A stretch of DNA of 64,000 nucleotides from Asterella californica (lineage: Eukaryota > Streptophyta > Marchantiopsida > Marchantiales > Aytoniaceae), in assembly GCA_036924285.1 (NCBI GenBank), contig JAYKYS010000005.1, positions 2,666,001-2,730,000 of the forward strand. The letters are read 5' to 3'. Below the pieces are notes generated by a model that worked only from the letters and a program-made list of their open reading frames with translations, ran no database searches and was not told where the DNA came from. Position numbers and translations under genes: made by a program. This document shows positions 34,170 to 43,399 of the stretch, one piece after another (the first letter of the stretch is position 1; every line of letters begins with the position of its first letter).

Positions 34170-34513
34170 CCAAAGCCAATACGTGTTGGTGATTGGGTTC
34201 TGGTGTATGATAGCACGCTAGAGAACCAGCATTCTACACTTCGTAAGTTCTCGCGAAGATGGTTCGGGCCTTATGTTGTGCTAGATGTTTATGAGAATGC
34301 CACTTATAGTTTACGTGAGTTGGATGGTACTCCTTTGAAACTATCTGTGGCTGGCAAACGAGTGAAGTTGTTCAAACAACGTGGAGGATCAGTAGATTTG
34401 TTCAACTTTCTAGAGTCTGAGCAGAGGATAACAAGAGATGACGACAACTCGGCTACTGAAGAGGCTGAGGCGGAGGAGAGTGACGATGATGATGAAACGA
34501 CAGAAGGATGAAG
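34170..34513 (+). pseudogene. Element I integrase C-terminal tail after the in-frame TGA
   Basis: Same frame as pol. It contains VGDWVLVYDS, then RKFSRRWFGPYVVLDVYENATYSL, the SH3-like fold seen at the end of Gypsy integrases, and an acidic tail (EAEAEESDDDDETTEG). No chromodomain is visible. It is not independently expressed as far as I can tell; it is the natural end of pol cut off by the TGA. Confidence 0.8.
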
Positions 34514-34540
34514 AGGTTGGCACATGCCAGAGGATGTGCA

Positions 34541-34557
34541 GGTTTGGAGGGGGTGGA
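34541..34557 (+). other. Candidate polypurine tract of element I
   Basis: The sequence ggtttggagggggtgga lies directly against the TGTCG start of the right LTR, where plus-strand synthesis is primed in LTR elements. Confidence 0.7.
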
Positions 34558-35883
34558 TGTCGTGATGTGAATCATTTCACAGTGTAAATAATTCACCTCT
34601 CTGTCAAGCGTTAGTCTCTCTGAGTGAAATTAGGACCTCAGAGAAGTCGACACTGGAGGATGTTATATATTTTGAGTCTTAGTAGGTTGATTACCATGTA
34701 GATGGACTTAAGCTCATGGGTTGTGATTACGTGTCGCCCATGCATGCTTCTTAGCGAGGTTAGTTCTCTTTCGGGATTACGCGTCGTTTTACATGTCTTC
34801 GCATGTAGTTTATGGTCTATGCTGGCACTTTAGGGGCTTGACGTGGTAGCCTATGTGCAAATTCAAGTCACCACGTGGTTTTGGGACACAAAAGGACAGG
34901 GGAGTGAAGCTATGAACTCCCATTGGTCCGATTTTGTCTTTAGTGTACCTCTAAACTTAGTAGTAGAGGTCTTAAGAGGAGTTCGAGCATTTGGTGAAAA
35001 ATCTTCGAAATCTGAGAGCACAGGGAGACAGGGTTCGTCGTGCCAAGCACTGTCAGCGAAATTTTTGATCGATTTGGAGCAATAAAGAAGGAGTTATGGC
35101 TGATTGAAGTTCGATTTGTGCCAGAATTGCAGCACTTCTATTGATTTTGGGGTTTTCGGTGTCAATCGCAGTAGATTTGAGAAAATCGCTTCAAACCTTC
35201 GAGGTCTCGTTCCTTGGCAGCAGGGCTACGACTGTCCCCAAATTTTCATGTCAATTGAAATTGTGAGTAATTCAGGGCGACCGCTGAAGCAGAGGGGGTC
35301 CGAAAAGCTCTCAATCTAGAGCACCAACTTCAGAGAGCGAGATCTGGAGTTCTGTGTACAATCAGGAGGCCCAACTTCACAGGAGTGTTCAGCAAGCTGT
35401 TTACTGCAAATCCTGTAAGAATCTTTGAAAGTGATCGAGCCAATTCTCTGTTCTAGGTCGAAATAGCTGTCTGGGTACCAGAAATTGCCGTAATTTCTCT
35501 GCTCAGAACGTTTCTACCCATATCTCGACACTCTGATTTGATCTCAAGCTGAAACTTCGTGTGTATGGTCAGTAGGGCCTCATTTACATGTAGAAGGAGT
35601 TCTGAAGTCTGAACCATCGTATGTTTCTGATTCTGGACCGTTAAAGTTCGCTGTCTGACCTGATTACTGCTAGTCTGATCTGATCTTCGCTTCCTGAACA
35701 TACTGGAGGATCCATTCGACCTGAGTGAGTGTCTATAGTGCCTTTATGACCTGAACCCTACCTCTGTATAGTAAGAAACCGTAGCCTGAAGTCTAACGCT
35801 TCCATGAGTAGACTAAACACAGCCTTCAAGATCTATCACAGCCAGAAGGTTCCGCCCTTCCCAGGAAAACTCTCAACTCGACA
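34558..35883 (+). repeat. Element I right (3') LTR
   Basis: 1,326 bp, nearly identical to the left LTR and followed by the ACGT target duplication. Its last bases are fused in frame to element O's RT on the minus strand, adding a short foreign tail (about 13 residues) to that open frame. Confidence 0.93.
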
Positions 35884-36771
35884 ACGTGCAATAGCCTCAA
35901 CCTTCGTCTGTTGAACACCCAATCCACCTGGATAGATGGTGTGGCCCAGATACTCTACCAACTCCTGGAAGAACTTACACTTCCCAGGGTGTAACTTCAA
36001 CCCATGAGCTCTCAACCGCTCAAACACATCCCGTAAGTGTCTCTCGTGCTCCTCCACTGTAGCACTATAGACTAAGATGTCGTCAATATAACATCTGACA
36101 AAATCCAATCCTGTTAGGATTCTGTCCATCACCCTTTGGAACTCAGCAGGGGCGTTCTTCAACCCAAATGGTAAGAACCGCCACTGATACAAACAATCCT
36201 TGCCGTGAGAGTCAATTCCCCAGAATGCTGTCTTGGACTTATCTTCTTCTCTCACTGGCAACTGATGATACCCTGCTCGAAGATCCAAAGTACTGAAGAC
36301 CTTCACATGCCCCACTGCATCAAAGATCTCCTCAGGTGTCGGCATGGCATACTTATCGGACTTCGTCTGCCGATTGATAGGACGATAGTCCCCACACATC
36401 CGTCTATCTGTGTAGTTGCCATACATATCCTTCTTGGCTGGCATAACTATGGCAGATGCATACTCTCCATGCGACATCTCCACCAACCCAGCCTCCAACA
36501 AGTCTTGAGTCCGACTCTGGATCAAGGCTCTCTCCATGTCACTGTACCTGTAAGGACGTCGAAAGATTGGCGTGTCATTAGCCAAGTCGATCCGTATACC
36601 AGGTCCCTTCAAGGTACCCAAATCCTTCATACTGAAGGCAAAACAATTCCTGTAGCTCTTCAGGAATCTTTGGACTCTTCGTCTCTCCTCTCCTATAAGC
36701 TTGGGTCCGATCTCCGGCTCCTAAGTATCCTCTGTCACCATGCTAGAGGTAGAAGACGAAGTCGTTGACTG
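35884..36771 (-). pseudogene. Element O reverse transcriptase
   Basis: Follows the conserved UAG in the same frame. A linker (about 17 codons) leads to a TAG at 36,721-36,723, where the copy near 62.7 kb has a Trp codon and the copy near 54.7 kb has TGA; both stops are single G-to-A changes. RT then runs from 'GPKLIGEERRRVQRF' through MCGDYRPINRQT, STLDLRAGYHQL and LPFGLKNAPAEFQRVM to the catalytic YIDD (in CYIDDILVY) and HPGKCKFFQ. The coding sequence is cut after 'QQTKVEAIAR' by element I. The fold is complete through the palm; the thumb and connection are on the other side of the insertion. Confidence 0.9.
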
Positions 36772-36774
36772 CTA
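36766..36774 (-). promoter_or_regulatory. Candidate UAG readthrough signal between methyltransferase and RT
   Basis: In sense the element reads AGA TAG CAG TCA: a UAG followed by CARYYA, the tobamovirus-type readthrough context. The same stop occurs at 54,712-54,714 (TAG CAA TCA) and 62,680-62,682 (TAG CAG TCA). CAA versus CAG is the only change and keeps the consensus. RT follows in the same frame, so occasional readthrough would give a gag-protease-methyltransferase-pol fusion in limited amount, which is what retroelements need. Confidence 0.72.
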
Positions 36775-38050
36775 TCTTGCAGCCTCTGGAGCAGTTTCCT
36801 TCTGCTCACCACCAACAACCTCCACCGCTACTGTGTGTAAAACTTCTGCAGTTCTAGCTGCAAACTCCACACTCTCTCCTATGACATCCCATGATGTCCA
36901 AGGATGACGAACTCCACGTGCCTCGCCCCCAGCCTTTGCCTCCACCGACCCGGTAGGCAAAGAGCTCAAGAGTGCTCGAGCAGTAACACCCGTCGATCGC
37001 ATCCGACGCTGCTCAGCCAATCCAAGGCTAACAATCCATGTCAAGCAATTCAAGTCCATTGCTTGACCCAATACTTGACGACGTGAAGCCTCCGACACCG
37101 AAGCTACTGCCGTCGTACCCGTAGTGAAACCCATCGCTCGCTCTCTCTCATCGGCATTGGGCTCCACCAACTGCCGTAATTGAGCATCCCACACAAGCCC
37201 AGGTCCTCCATCTCTGTAAGCATGTGACGCTGGAAAGCTTACCAATGTGGGTAATGCTACCATGGGCCGTCCCACTAGGTTCACCACTGCCATGGGTGAC
37301 CTATCGACGACTCTCACTACTTGAGATCGTCGTCCTGCATCCAAGATGCTATCAACCGTGAGGTGCGCTGGTCGTCTCACTCCATCGTGTGCGCGCTTAA
37401 GCACCTCTCTCGGTAACAAGTTCGTCCACCACAACGGTGGACGATGTGCACGAGATCCCACTCTCGCTGCATCCAACAACACTGCTGGTCCAACCCAAGA
37501 CCGCACTTGGTGCACACTCGCCATCATCTGTGTACGAGCATCACCCAACAAAGGAACATTCTCCAAGATGTATGCTGGAGAATCCACCTGATGCATCTGG
37601 AGATGTCGTAGGATCCGTAACATCTCCCAGAACATCCTAGATCGCGGGTCATGTAAACCCTGACCTCTCCCTGCACGCGTGTGACCTTGACATGGCCATC
37701 CGGCTATCACCAAGTGAATGGTGCCCACAAACGTAAGATCCTGCGCCCCCAGCAACGAAATATCCGACGGTAATGCTTGCTGGTATCCTCTAACAGCTGA
37801 TATGGGCAACAACTCAGGATATCTTTGCACCAAACGTGCCACATGTCGCAATGAGATGCGTCTCGCAATCTCATCTCTCTCCACATACAAGTATCGCTGT
37901 ACTTGTATACCTGCCTGCAATACCGCAGCCAAACCTGTGCTGATCCCTCCAAACAGCTCCAGCACACATACACCTTCCTCTGGATACTGCCACACAATGG
38001 GAGTCGTATCCAACGGTGATAAGGTCACAGGGCCAGTGGCAGGAACAACC
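36772..38050 (-). CDS. Element O DNMT3-like cytosine-C5 DNA methyltransferase domain
   Basis: C-terminal third of the frame that starts near 40,245. It transfers methyl groups to cytosine C5. Motif I is VLELFGGISTGLAAVLQAG (about residue 757) and is followed by IQVQRYLYVERDE; motif IV is IAGWPCQG with the catalytic Cys (about residue 851); motif VI is YILENVPLL (about 894); a motif-VIII-like SRAHRPPLWWTNL follows; and ERERAMGFTTGTT plus RRQVLGQAMD correspond to motifs IX-X. The short target-recognition region, the 'GIxTGL..GIQVxRY' wording and the AHRxxxxWTNL block resemble DNMT3/DRM-type enzymes more than DNMT1 or CMT. The domain is open and all key residues are present, so it could be active even though other parts of the element are broken. 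Confidence 0.88.
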
Positions 38051-40248
38051 CTTTGTTCCTCTACTGGTGGTACAAAAGTTTCACTCCAAGCCTGCTGCAC
38101 CAACTGATCAGCATACTGCTGCAACCCTCCACTCGAACTCCAGAGTGGAACATCCAAGGCAGATGGTACTAACGTAGACATGCTAGGCATGTCCTCCACC
38201 TCCTCATAGATCGGAGTATCCTCCGCATGGGCATTACCCTCCAACAACTCGTCCGGCCAAGTGATGATCGAACTGAACCTTGCAACGGATGCCATCGTTC
38301 CTGGTGTAGGCTCCGTCGTCCCAACTCTAGCACTGAACCGCACTGGTAAGCGGCTCACTCGTCCCTCACCGGACCGCCAACCTGGTCTATAAGATGCTGT
38401 CTCTGCCCAATAGTCAATCACGAACCCCATAGGGTACAACACAGCACCTCCCACCAATACATCATAAGACTCTGCGGCTGTAACAATGGCCTTGGCCTTC
38501 ACCATAGAGCCATCCGTGGGGTGATCTGGCCGAACTCTCACCGTCAACATCTCCCGTGTCATGTGTAGAGCCGTACCTCCTGATCCCCCTAGAGATGTCT
38601 GCAACTGGAATGGACATCTCTCTATCTCAGACTTCTTCAGACCCAAACCAATACACGCCGCCTTTCCCAACATCAACGGTTGGGCTCCAGAGTCTAACAA
38701 GACCTTCTGGGGTCGATACACTTTCCCTGAAGGTGCCACCAAACAGAAGATACCACTTCTGTTGTCCAACAACACCACACCTGGTGCCAAACTAGCACGG
38801 TCAATCGCCGGCCTAGCTGGTAACTCATCTAACCTAGCAGCCGCCGCTTGCCAAGTACCACTGGTAGCTGTCCTGATCCTCGACTCCATGGACACGTCTA
38901 CCGTCTCTTGCTGAACTACTTCAGCACTAGAGGTAACTACATCCTCGCTCTCACTGAGCGTGGCCGCCAACTGGAACACTGGAGCCAAGTTGACTCCCAA
39001 TGCTCTCATATCCGTGGCTGAAAATAGTGGGGCTCGCAAAACTGCTGTAGCCGCCCCCAACATCGGGTTCGACGTCGCATCCACAAACGTCGAAGGTGGG
39101 CTCACATCACACCCACTCCTGGATGTCGATGCCTCCAACTCTACTGCACCATCGGTAGGTCGTTTAGGAACCATAGATGTGGTCCTCAACGCCTCCGATA
39201 ACGTGAACGACTGGGGAAGCCTGGCTTGTCTACCAGCCTCCCCGCGTTGTAGATCCAACTCCACTGACGCACCTCGTGGCTCAGAGACACGTACTGCACC
39301 TCTAGTCACTGCTGCAGATGCCTCAATCTGCGCCACACCAGCCATGAAGTCGAAGTCACCTCCTTCTCCTCCATAAGACGTGGAAGCCTCTGTTCCACTC
39401 GATCTCCGCTGAGCCATAGCCATACTAGCTATCCTCTGCTCCAACTGCTCAATCCGAGCAGCCATACCTGCTTCTGATGTCGTAGCAGGCGGTGGACCGA
39501 TCGGTCCTCTCCCAGGTGCTGGACCTCTACCTCCAGCTCGACCACCACGGCTTCCCTGAGCTCCTCCGCCTCGTCCACGATCAGCCTTCCCTTGCCGCAA
39601 CTCGGGATGGAGATCAAAACAACGGTCACTACTGTGACCAGGTCGTCCGCAATGCTCACATTGCCTAGGTACTGCTGGAGACGTCCCTGATGTCCCTGAC
39701 GTCTCATAACCTCTCCTCTGTGGACAGTCCCTCTGCTGATGAGGACCATCACACGTCCAGCAAGGACCCGCTTGCTGCTGACTAGAGAAGGACGGCATGG
39801 GCTTCTGCCCACCAGATCCTCCTACACCTCCCTGCGATCGTGACTGCTCTGCACGATCCTCACCACCACCACCACCACGCTGTTGCGTAGCCTGTGATCC
39901 TCGAGAAGAGGTGGTCGCTCCATGTGGTGTCTCCTTGCTGAACCCAGCAACCACCACCCTCTCCTCCACCATGTTGAGCTCAATCCGCTCAGCCAGACTA
40001 AAGACAACCGCCAACGTCGGAGCGGTATCTCTAAGAAGAGTAGCATCTCTAACTCTCCTACGCAGCTCCCGGTCTAGTATCCCATACCAGAACTGGACTG
40101 CCTGTGCTTCCGTCACCCCTTGGGTAACGCTGATCAACCGCCTCATGCGAGTAAATGCCTCGCGTAGGCTCTCTCCAGTCTTCCGCTGGAACTCCTGCAG
40201 ACTCCTCAACTTGTCGGTCCGCACACCCTGATAGTTCTTCCTCAAACA
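38051..40248 (-). CDS. Element O gag (main part), two zinc knuckles and retropepsin
   Basis: N-terminal two thirds of the same open frame (1,157 codons in all, ending at the UAG at 36,772). It begins inside Gag, directly after a TAA, with LRSLQEFQRKTGESLREAFTRMRRL and a Gag helical region. Two zinc knuckles follow near residues 163 and 197: CWTC..H..C (C-x2-C-x3-H-x4-C, one residue short) and CEHCGRPGHSSDRC (canonical). An Arg/Gly-rich stretch and a short coiled coil (ARIEQLEQRIAS) come next. A retropepsin has VLLDSGAQPLML near residue 515 and YDVLVGGAVLYPMGF. The reported first residue is a TTG, so this is not a genuine start; translation should begin in the upstream segment. Confidence 0.85.
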
Positions 40249-40860
40249 TTAGAAGAACTGAACCACAGGGTTAAACCCTGGTGGTATCCCGCTCATACTA
40301 CCACCTGCTCCACTACCTGTGGACGCACCGCTGGTAGTAGGTACTCCGCCACCTGCGGCTGTACCACTGCTACTGACACCCGAACTCGCAGGTGCTACGC
40401 CTCCCGAAACTGCGCCAGTAGTGATAGAAACGTAGTTGGGAGACCAATGTTGTCTCCACAACTCGATCTCAACACTGTAATCTCGCCTGAACTCATGATA
40501 ATCGTCCATCGGCGATCCCTCCAAGTGCTGGAACAAACCCTTCCACGCCATGAAGGGTGTAAACAGCTGTGGGTTCCGCATCTGCTGCAGATCGCACCAA
40601 CTGTCGAACTCCTGGATGAAGTCATCCAGCTCAATGGTACCAACTGTACCCGAGTAACGTCGAGGCCCCTTCGTGGCCCCATAGATCTCGTCCATGTCCC
40701 ACAACAACGGTGTGGTGACACTAGACTCACCACCAGAAAACGCGTTGTCTGCGTCTGACTCGTCCTCTGGAACAACTGACGGCAATGGTGTAGGTAGTCG
40801 GTACCTCACCCCACTCCGTGTATACCCACTATCGGAGAAGTCCCCACCAGAACCTCCCGA
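40249..40860 (-). pseudogene. Element O gag N-terminal part
   Basis: Same frame as the main gag segment, ended by a TAA at 40,249-40,251 where the copy near 59.25 kb has CAC. Contains 'YSGTVGTIELDDFIQEFDSWCDLQ' and 'FTPFMAWKGLFQHLEG', typical of Gypsy Gag, then a Gly/Ser/Thr-rich linker. The likely original start is the ATG of 'MRYRLPTPLP' seen in the 58.7-kb copy; here that codon is GTG (40,807-40,809), so this copy has lost its start. A further in-frame stop lies about 60 bases upstream. Confidence 0.75.
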
Positions 40861-42401
40861 GAACTCCGTGATGAGAGAATCCCGCTAGCACACTCCCCAA
40901 CCGGAAGTCGCAATCTCCGTCACCACCATAATCACCACTTGCCTAACCCCGCTCCTACTGAGCTCACCTATCCCCTACTAGGACGGTCAAGGTAAGGGCA
41001 ACCTGTACCTGCCATCACCACAGGCAGCCTCTCACGGTCTGTTGGTCGTCACTCCAACCGCACCGTGAGAGAGACAAAGGTAGTCTGACTGGTCCGCAAC
41101 TCCAGCCTCACTACCGACAGCACACTGGAGTGAACTCACTCCGGAAATCAAGCGCCAACACAAGCAAACGCGGCGCACAAACAGGAAGCAGAATATGGAG
41201 GGGTTCCAACCACAAGAAGTCCAAACGATAACCCTCCACACTCAAACATTCACATAAAGAGAAATCCAGCCCCACCCGGACTGACGTCTCCTCGTCGGTT
41301 ACCACATGCACAATATATGATCACCAACTGTCGTAACTGACACTGGAGGTCACTAACTAGATGTCCACACCTCTAGTAGCTCCAAAAACATCCACGTGGT
41401 AGCTCTACTAGCTCACCCAAGACAACTGCCACCAACTGCCTACATACGCGTCTCTACGGTATAGACAAATACTACCACAACTATAGCTTGCCCCTAATAC
41501 TATGGGGTCGCCTTACCACTCCTCTAGGAACGTGCGAGAAGGTCTCCTACTACCTTAAACAAGTCCATAAGTACTTGCACGCATCCCTGTAGGACACCAA
41601 GAGCTATTGGTCTAGTGGTAAAGCCAAAGCTAAGACTAAAAAGTCAGGAGTCCAGGTCCAGAAATAGTGTTGGGATGGGTGACCAGCTGGTTTTACCCTT
41701 CCCACACACTAGAACTTGGATACCTCTCTCACGCACGCCAGCAAGCTGGCTTGCGGCGGGCGCGGGCTCGGGCTCAGGCTCAGCTCCGCTCCGCCTCCGC
41801 ACTCTCGCACTCCGCTCTCACGCCTCCGCACTCACGCACCTCTGCTCTTCGAAGCCTCTAAACGATTCGCAAATGCACCACACACACTTCGCGGATGCAC
41901 ACACACACAAAACAACTACTAAACTCGAGTTTCCTCACGAAATTGAGCCAAAATCTGACGTAACTAGCCTTTTAGTGCTTGCGGGTTTCACGGCAGCCAA
42001 CTTCGACATGCCAGAACTTCTTCAATCCTTGGCCAAACTCCACGAAACTTAGTGCGCTAGAATCGTCTCTCCAATGCGCTTCCAAAGAGTCCACTCCGGC
42101 CCGACATTGACAAGTATTTCAGCTGCTACGCCCAAACGCGCAATCCGGCTCCAACAACACACTTCAAGAACATTCCGCAAAATTTCTGCAGCGCTTCCGC
42201 ATGACAGAAATCTCCACTCGACCCCAATCAACAGCAAATCGATCTGCAACAGCAATGTAGCACGGCGCCCACACACCTCGATCACAGCTCCAAACAATCA
42301 ACCACGAACAACAACGCCCGAAGATACCAGCGGACGATTTCTGATTTCAGATCTGCGAGCTCTTACTGAACTCCGCCTCGACCTGCACTGAGTTCTTTGA
42401 G
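40861..42401 (-). other. Element O 5' leader
   Basis: About 1.5 kb between repeat A1 and gag with no long sense frame. It contains a plus-strand segment with Pol III promoter-like blocks, a C-rich tract of 'ctccgcactc'-like repeats at about 41,760-41,850, and a junction with A1 that lacks a recognisable TGG-type primer-binding site. The same leader organisation is found at 57,051-58,697 in the related copy, where C-to-T drift is obvious. Confidence 0.6.
41600..41700 (+). promoter_or_regulatory. Pol III promoter-like segment, antisense in element O leader
   Basis: TGGTCTAGTGGTA at 41,608-41,620 equals the A-box region of plant tRNA-Pro genes, and GGATGGGTGACC at 41,673-41,684, within 'tagtgttgggatgggtgacc', equals the C-box region of plant 5S rRNA. 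A TTTT at 41,691-41,694 could terminate Pol III. It lies on the strand opposite to the element's genes. No complete tRNA or 5S gene can be folded from it. The counterpart in the 56.8-64.0-kb copy is at about 57,835-57,911, minus strand, with a few changes. Confidence 0.5.
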
Positions 42402-42695
42402 TAATCTGAATACAGAGATTACCATCTCCAACACCACAACAAGGATTACTCACAAACGGTCAAGCCAAACCCACTCTAAACGCGAAGAGAATCCGGGTTA
42501 CACTCAACTAGACTATCCACCATAGCCTGGAGCTTCAAGGCTCAACTCAAAGAACTAAGGCCTCCAAGCCCTACCTGCGAAGTTTACCCCTAGTGGACTC
42601 TCCTCCCAACTCGCCCTAACGGCACTAACGGCCTTACCGGGATGCGCCACTTCGCACTCGGTCAACCTAGCCGAGGTGCCCAAACTGACGTGACA
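42402..42695 (-). repeat. Element O repeat A1 (294 bp, sense 5' end)
   Basis: Starts TGTCACGTCAG in sense and is bordered by the AGAG target duplication at 42,696-42,699. Identical to A2 by eye. It ends at 'cagatta' and is followed by leader, not by a B block. An 8-nt inverted pair, GAGTAATC inside A1 and GATTACTC across its junction with the leader, could form a hairpin in the transcript. Confidence 0.85.
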
Positions 42696-42699
42696 AGAG

Positions 42700-43040
42700 C
42701 TATAATAGTATATAATTTCTCGTCGCTGGTGATCTCTGTTTGAAAAGTTATGATCTAAAAACATTCTCTTGTTTCATATTGAAGATATTGTTGTATGTTG
42801 ATGAAAAGAACCGAGTGGCACAATGCCACAGCAATATCAAGCATAACTGAATGGGATCTCAGCGTGTGATTCAAGAAGATAGTCTTGAGCACAGATGAAT
42901 GATACTAGTGGAATGATACTAGTGGAAGGATAGAGAAGAGCAATGTGAGGAAAGAAAAATAACAGGTACGAACTAAATATTCTTGCAACTATGATGGATG
43001 AGGTAAAAATGAAAAAGTTCAACAAACTTTAACATGAATA
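42700..43040. other. Spacer next to element O
   Basis: AT-rich DNA that resumes the pre-insertion sequence after the AGAG duplication. It includes a short tandem duplication, 'gaatgatactagtgg', near 42,897-42,925. No gene recognised. Confidence 0.35.
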
Positions 43041-43345
43041 ATGTTCATACCACATGGATATTATATTTACCTCCTCCATCTTTCGATGGAGGAGGTAAAT
43101 ATCCATACGTTTATTTTAATATCTAACCCTTCCTGCAGGAAATGTTAGGTATTAAATTAAACTCATATTGAACTAATGCATTAATGACTACAGCTTCCCG
43201 GACTTGTATCTTTTGAAGCACGACATCCTATTCATGACTTATGATTTATCTCCTAGTCTCTCCATGTTTCCATGCATGGACTAACAGATAATATTTATGA
43301 AATATTTAATTATTTATATCCACTTGGTATATAGTTTTTATTTAA
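43041..43345 (+). repeat. Dispersed repeat with strong hairpin, copy 2
   Basis: A perfect 17-bp stem, 43,064-43,080 with 43,085-43,101, and a TTTC loop (core ATTTACCTCCTCCATC). The downstream blocks (aatgttaggtattaaattaaact, catgacttatgatttatctc, then an AT-rich tail with 'ttatatccacttggtatatag') match those after the hairpin near 1,660 in order and orientation. The hairpin is among the best conserved parts, suggesting it is functional, for example as a transposon end or transcript structure. Confidence 0.6.
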
Positions 43346-43399
43346 CACTTCTAAATTTCCATGATAACAATAAGTGAGCAAAAGTTCCCAGAAGTTCAT

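Larger units (their letters stand above)
26935..35883 (+). mobile_element. Element I: Ty3/Gypsy LTR retrotransposon, recent nested insertion
   Basis: An 8,949-bp element with 1,326-bp LTRs starting TGTCGTGATG and ending CTCGACA, and a 4-bp ACGT target duplication. I count five differences between the LTRs by eye. Order: LTR, possible primer-binding site, gag-protease, pol (RT, RNase H, integrase), purine-rich tract, LTR. It sits inside element O's pol in the opposite orientation. Gag-protease and pol are in different frames joined by a candidate -1 frameshift signal. One in-frame TGA in the integrase C-terminal region is the only clear coding defect, so the element may have been active until recently. 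Confidence 0.92.
24011..42695 (-). mobile_element. Element O: Ty3/Gypsy-type retrotransposon with DNA methyltransferase and PHD finger
   Basis: The termini are TGTCACG (sense 5' end, at 42,695) and GCACGACA (sense 3' end, at 24,011), flanked by AGAG at 24,007-24,010 and 42,696-42,699. Without element I and one copy of its target duplication (8,953 bp) the element is 9,732 bp. Sense order: repeat A1, leader, gag, two zinc knuckles, protease, methyltransferase, UAG, RT, RNase H, integrase, PHD finger, B1, A2, B2. All coding parts share one frame once the insertion is subtracted. RNase H before integrase places it in Ty3/Gypsy. The two A copies and the two B copies look identical by eye, so insertion was fairly recent, yet it carries several stops and is no longer autonomous. 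Confidence 0.85.

Noticed and set aside
40807..40809. GTG as a real start codon of element O gag
   Set aside because: The copy near 58.7 kb has ATG at the same place, so this is a mutated start. Likewise the TTG near 40,245 and the TTG at 28,297 are not starts.
41600..41700. A genuine tRNA or 5S rRNA gene
   Set aside because: Only the A-box-like and C-box-like words match; no cloverleaf or full 5S sequence can be formed.
41615..42052. Plus-strand 145-codon open frame in the element O leader
   Set aside because: It runs through the Pol III-like segment and a low-complexity C-rich tract, has no motif, and the related copy does not keep it open.
24011..42695. Classifying element O as a DIRS/PAT-type element because of its split direct repeats
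   Set aside because: It encodes HHCC and DDE integrase motifs in Gypsy order (RT, RNase H, integrase) and has a 4-bp target duplication; no tyrosine recombinase is seen.
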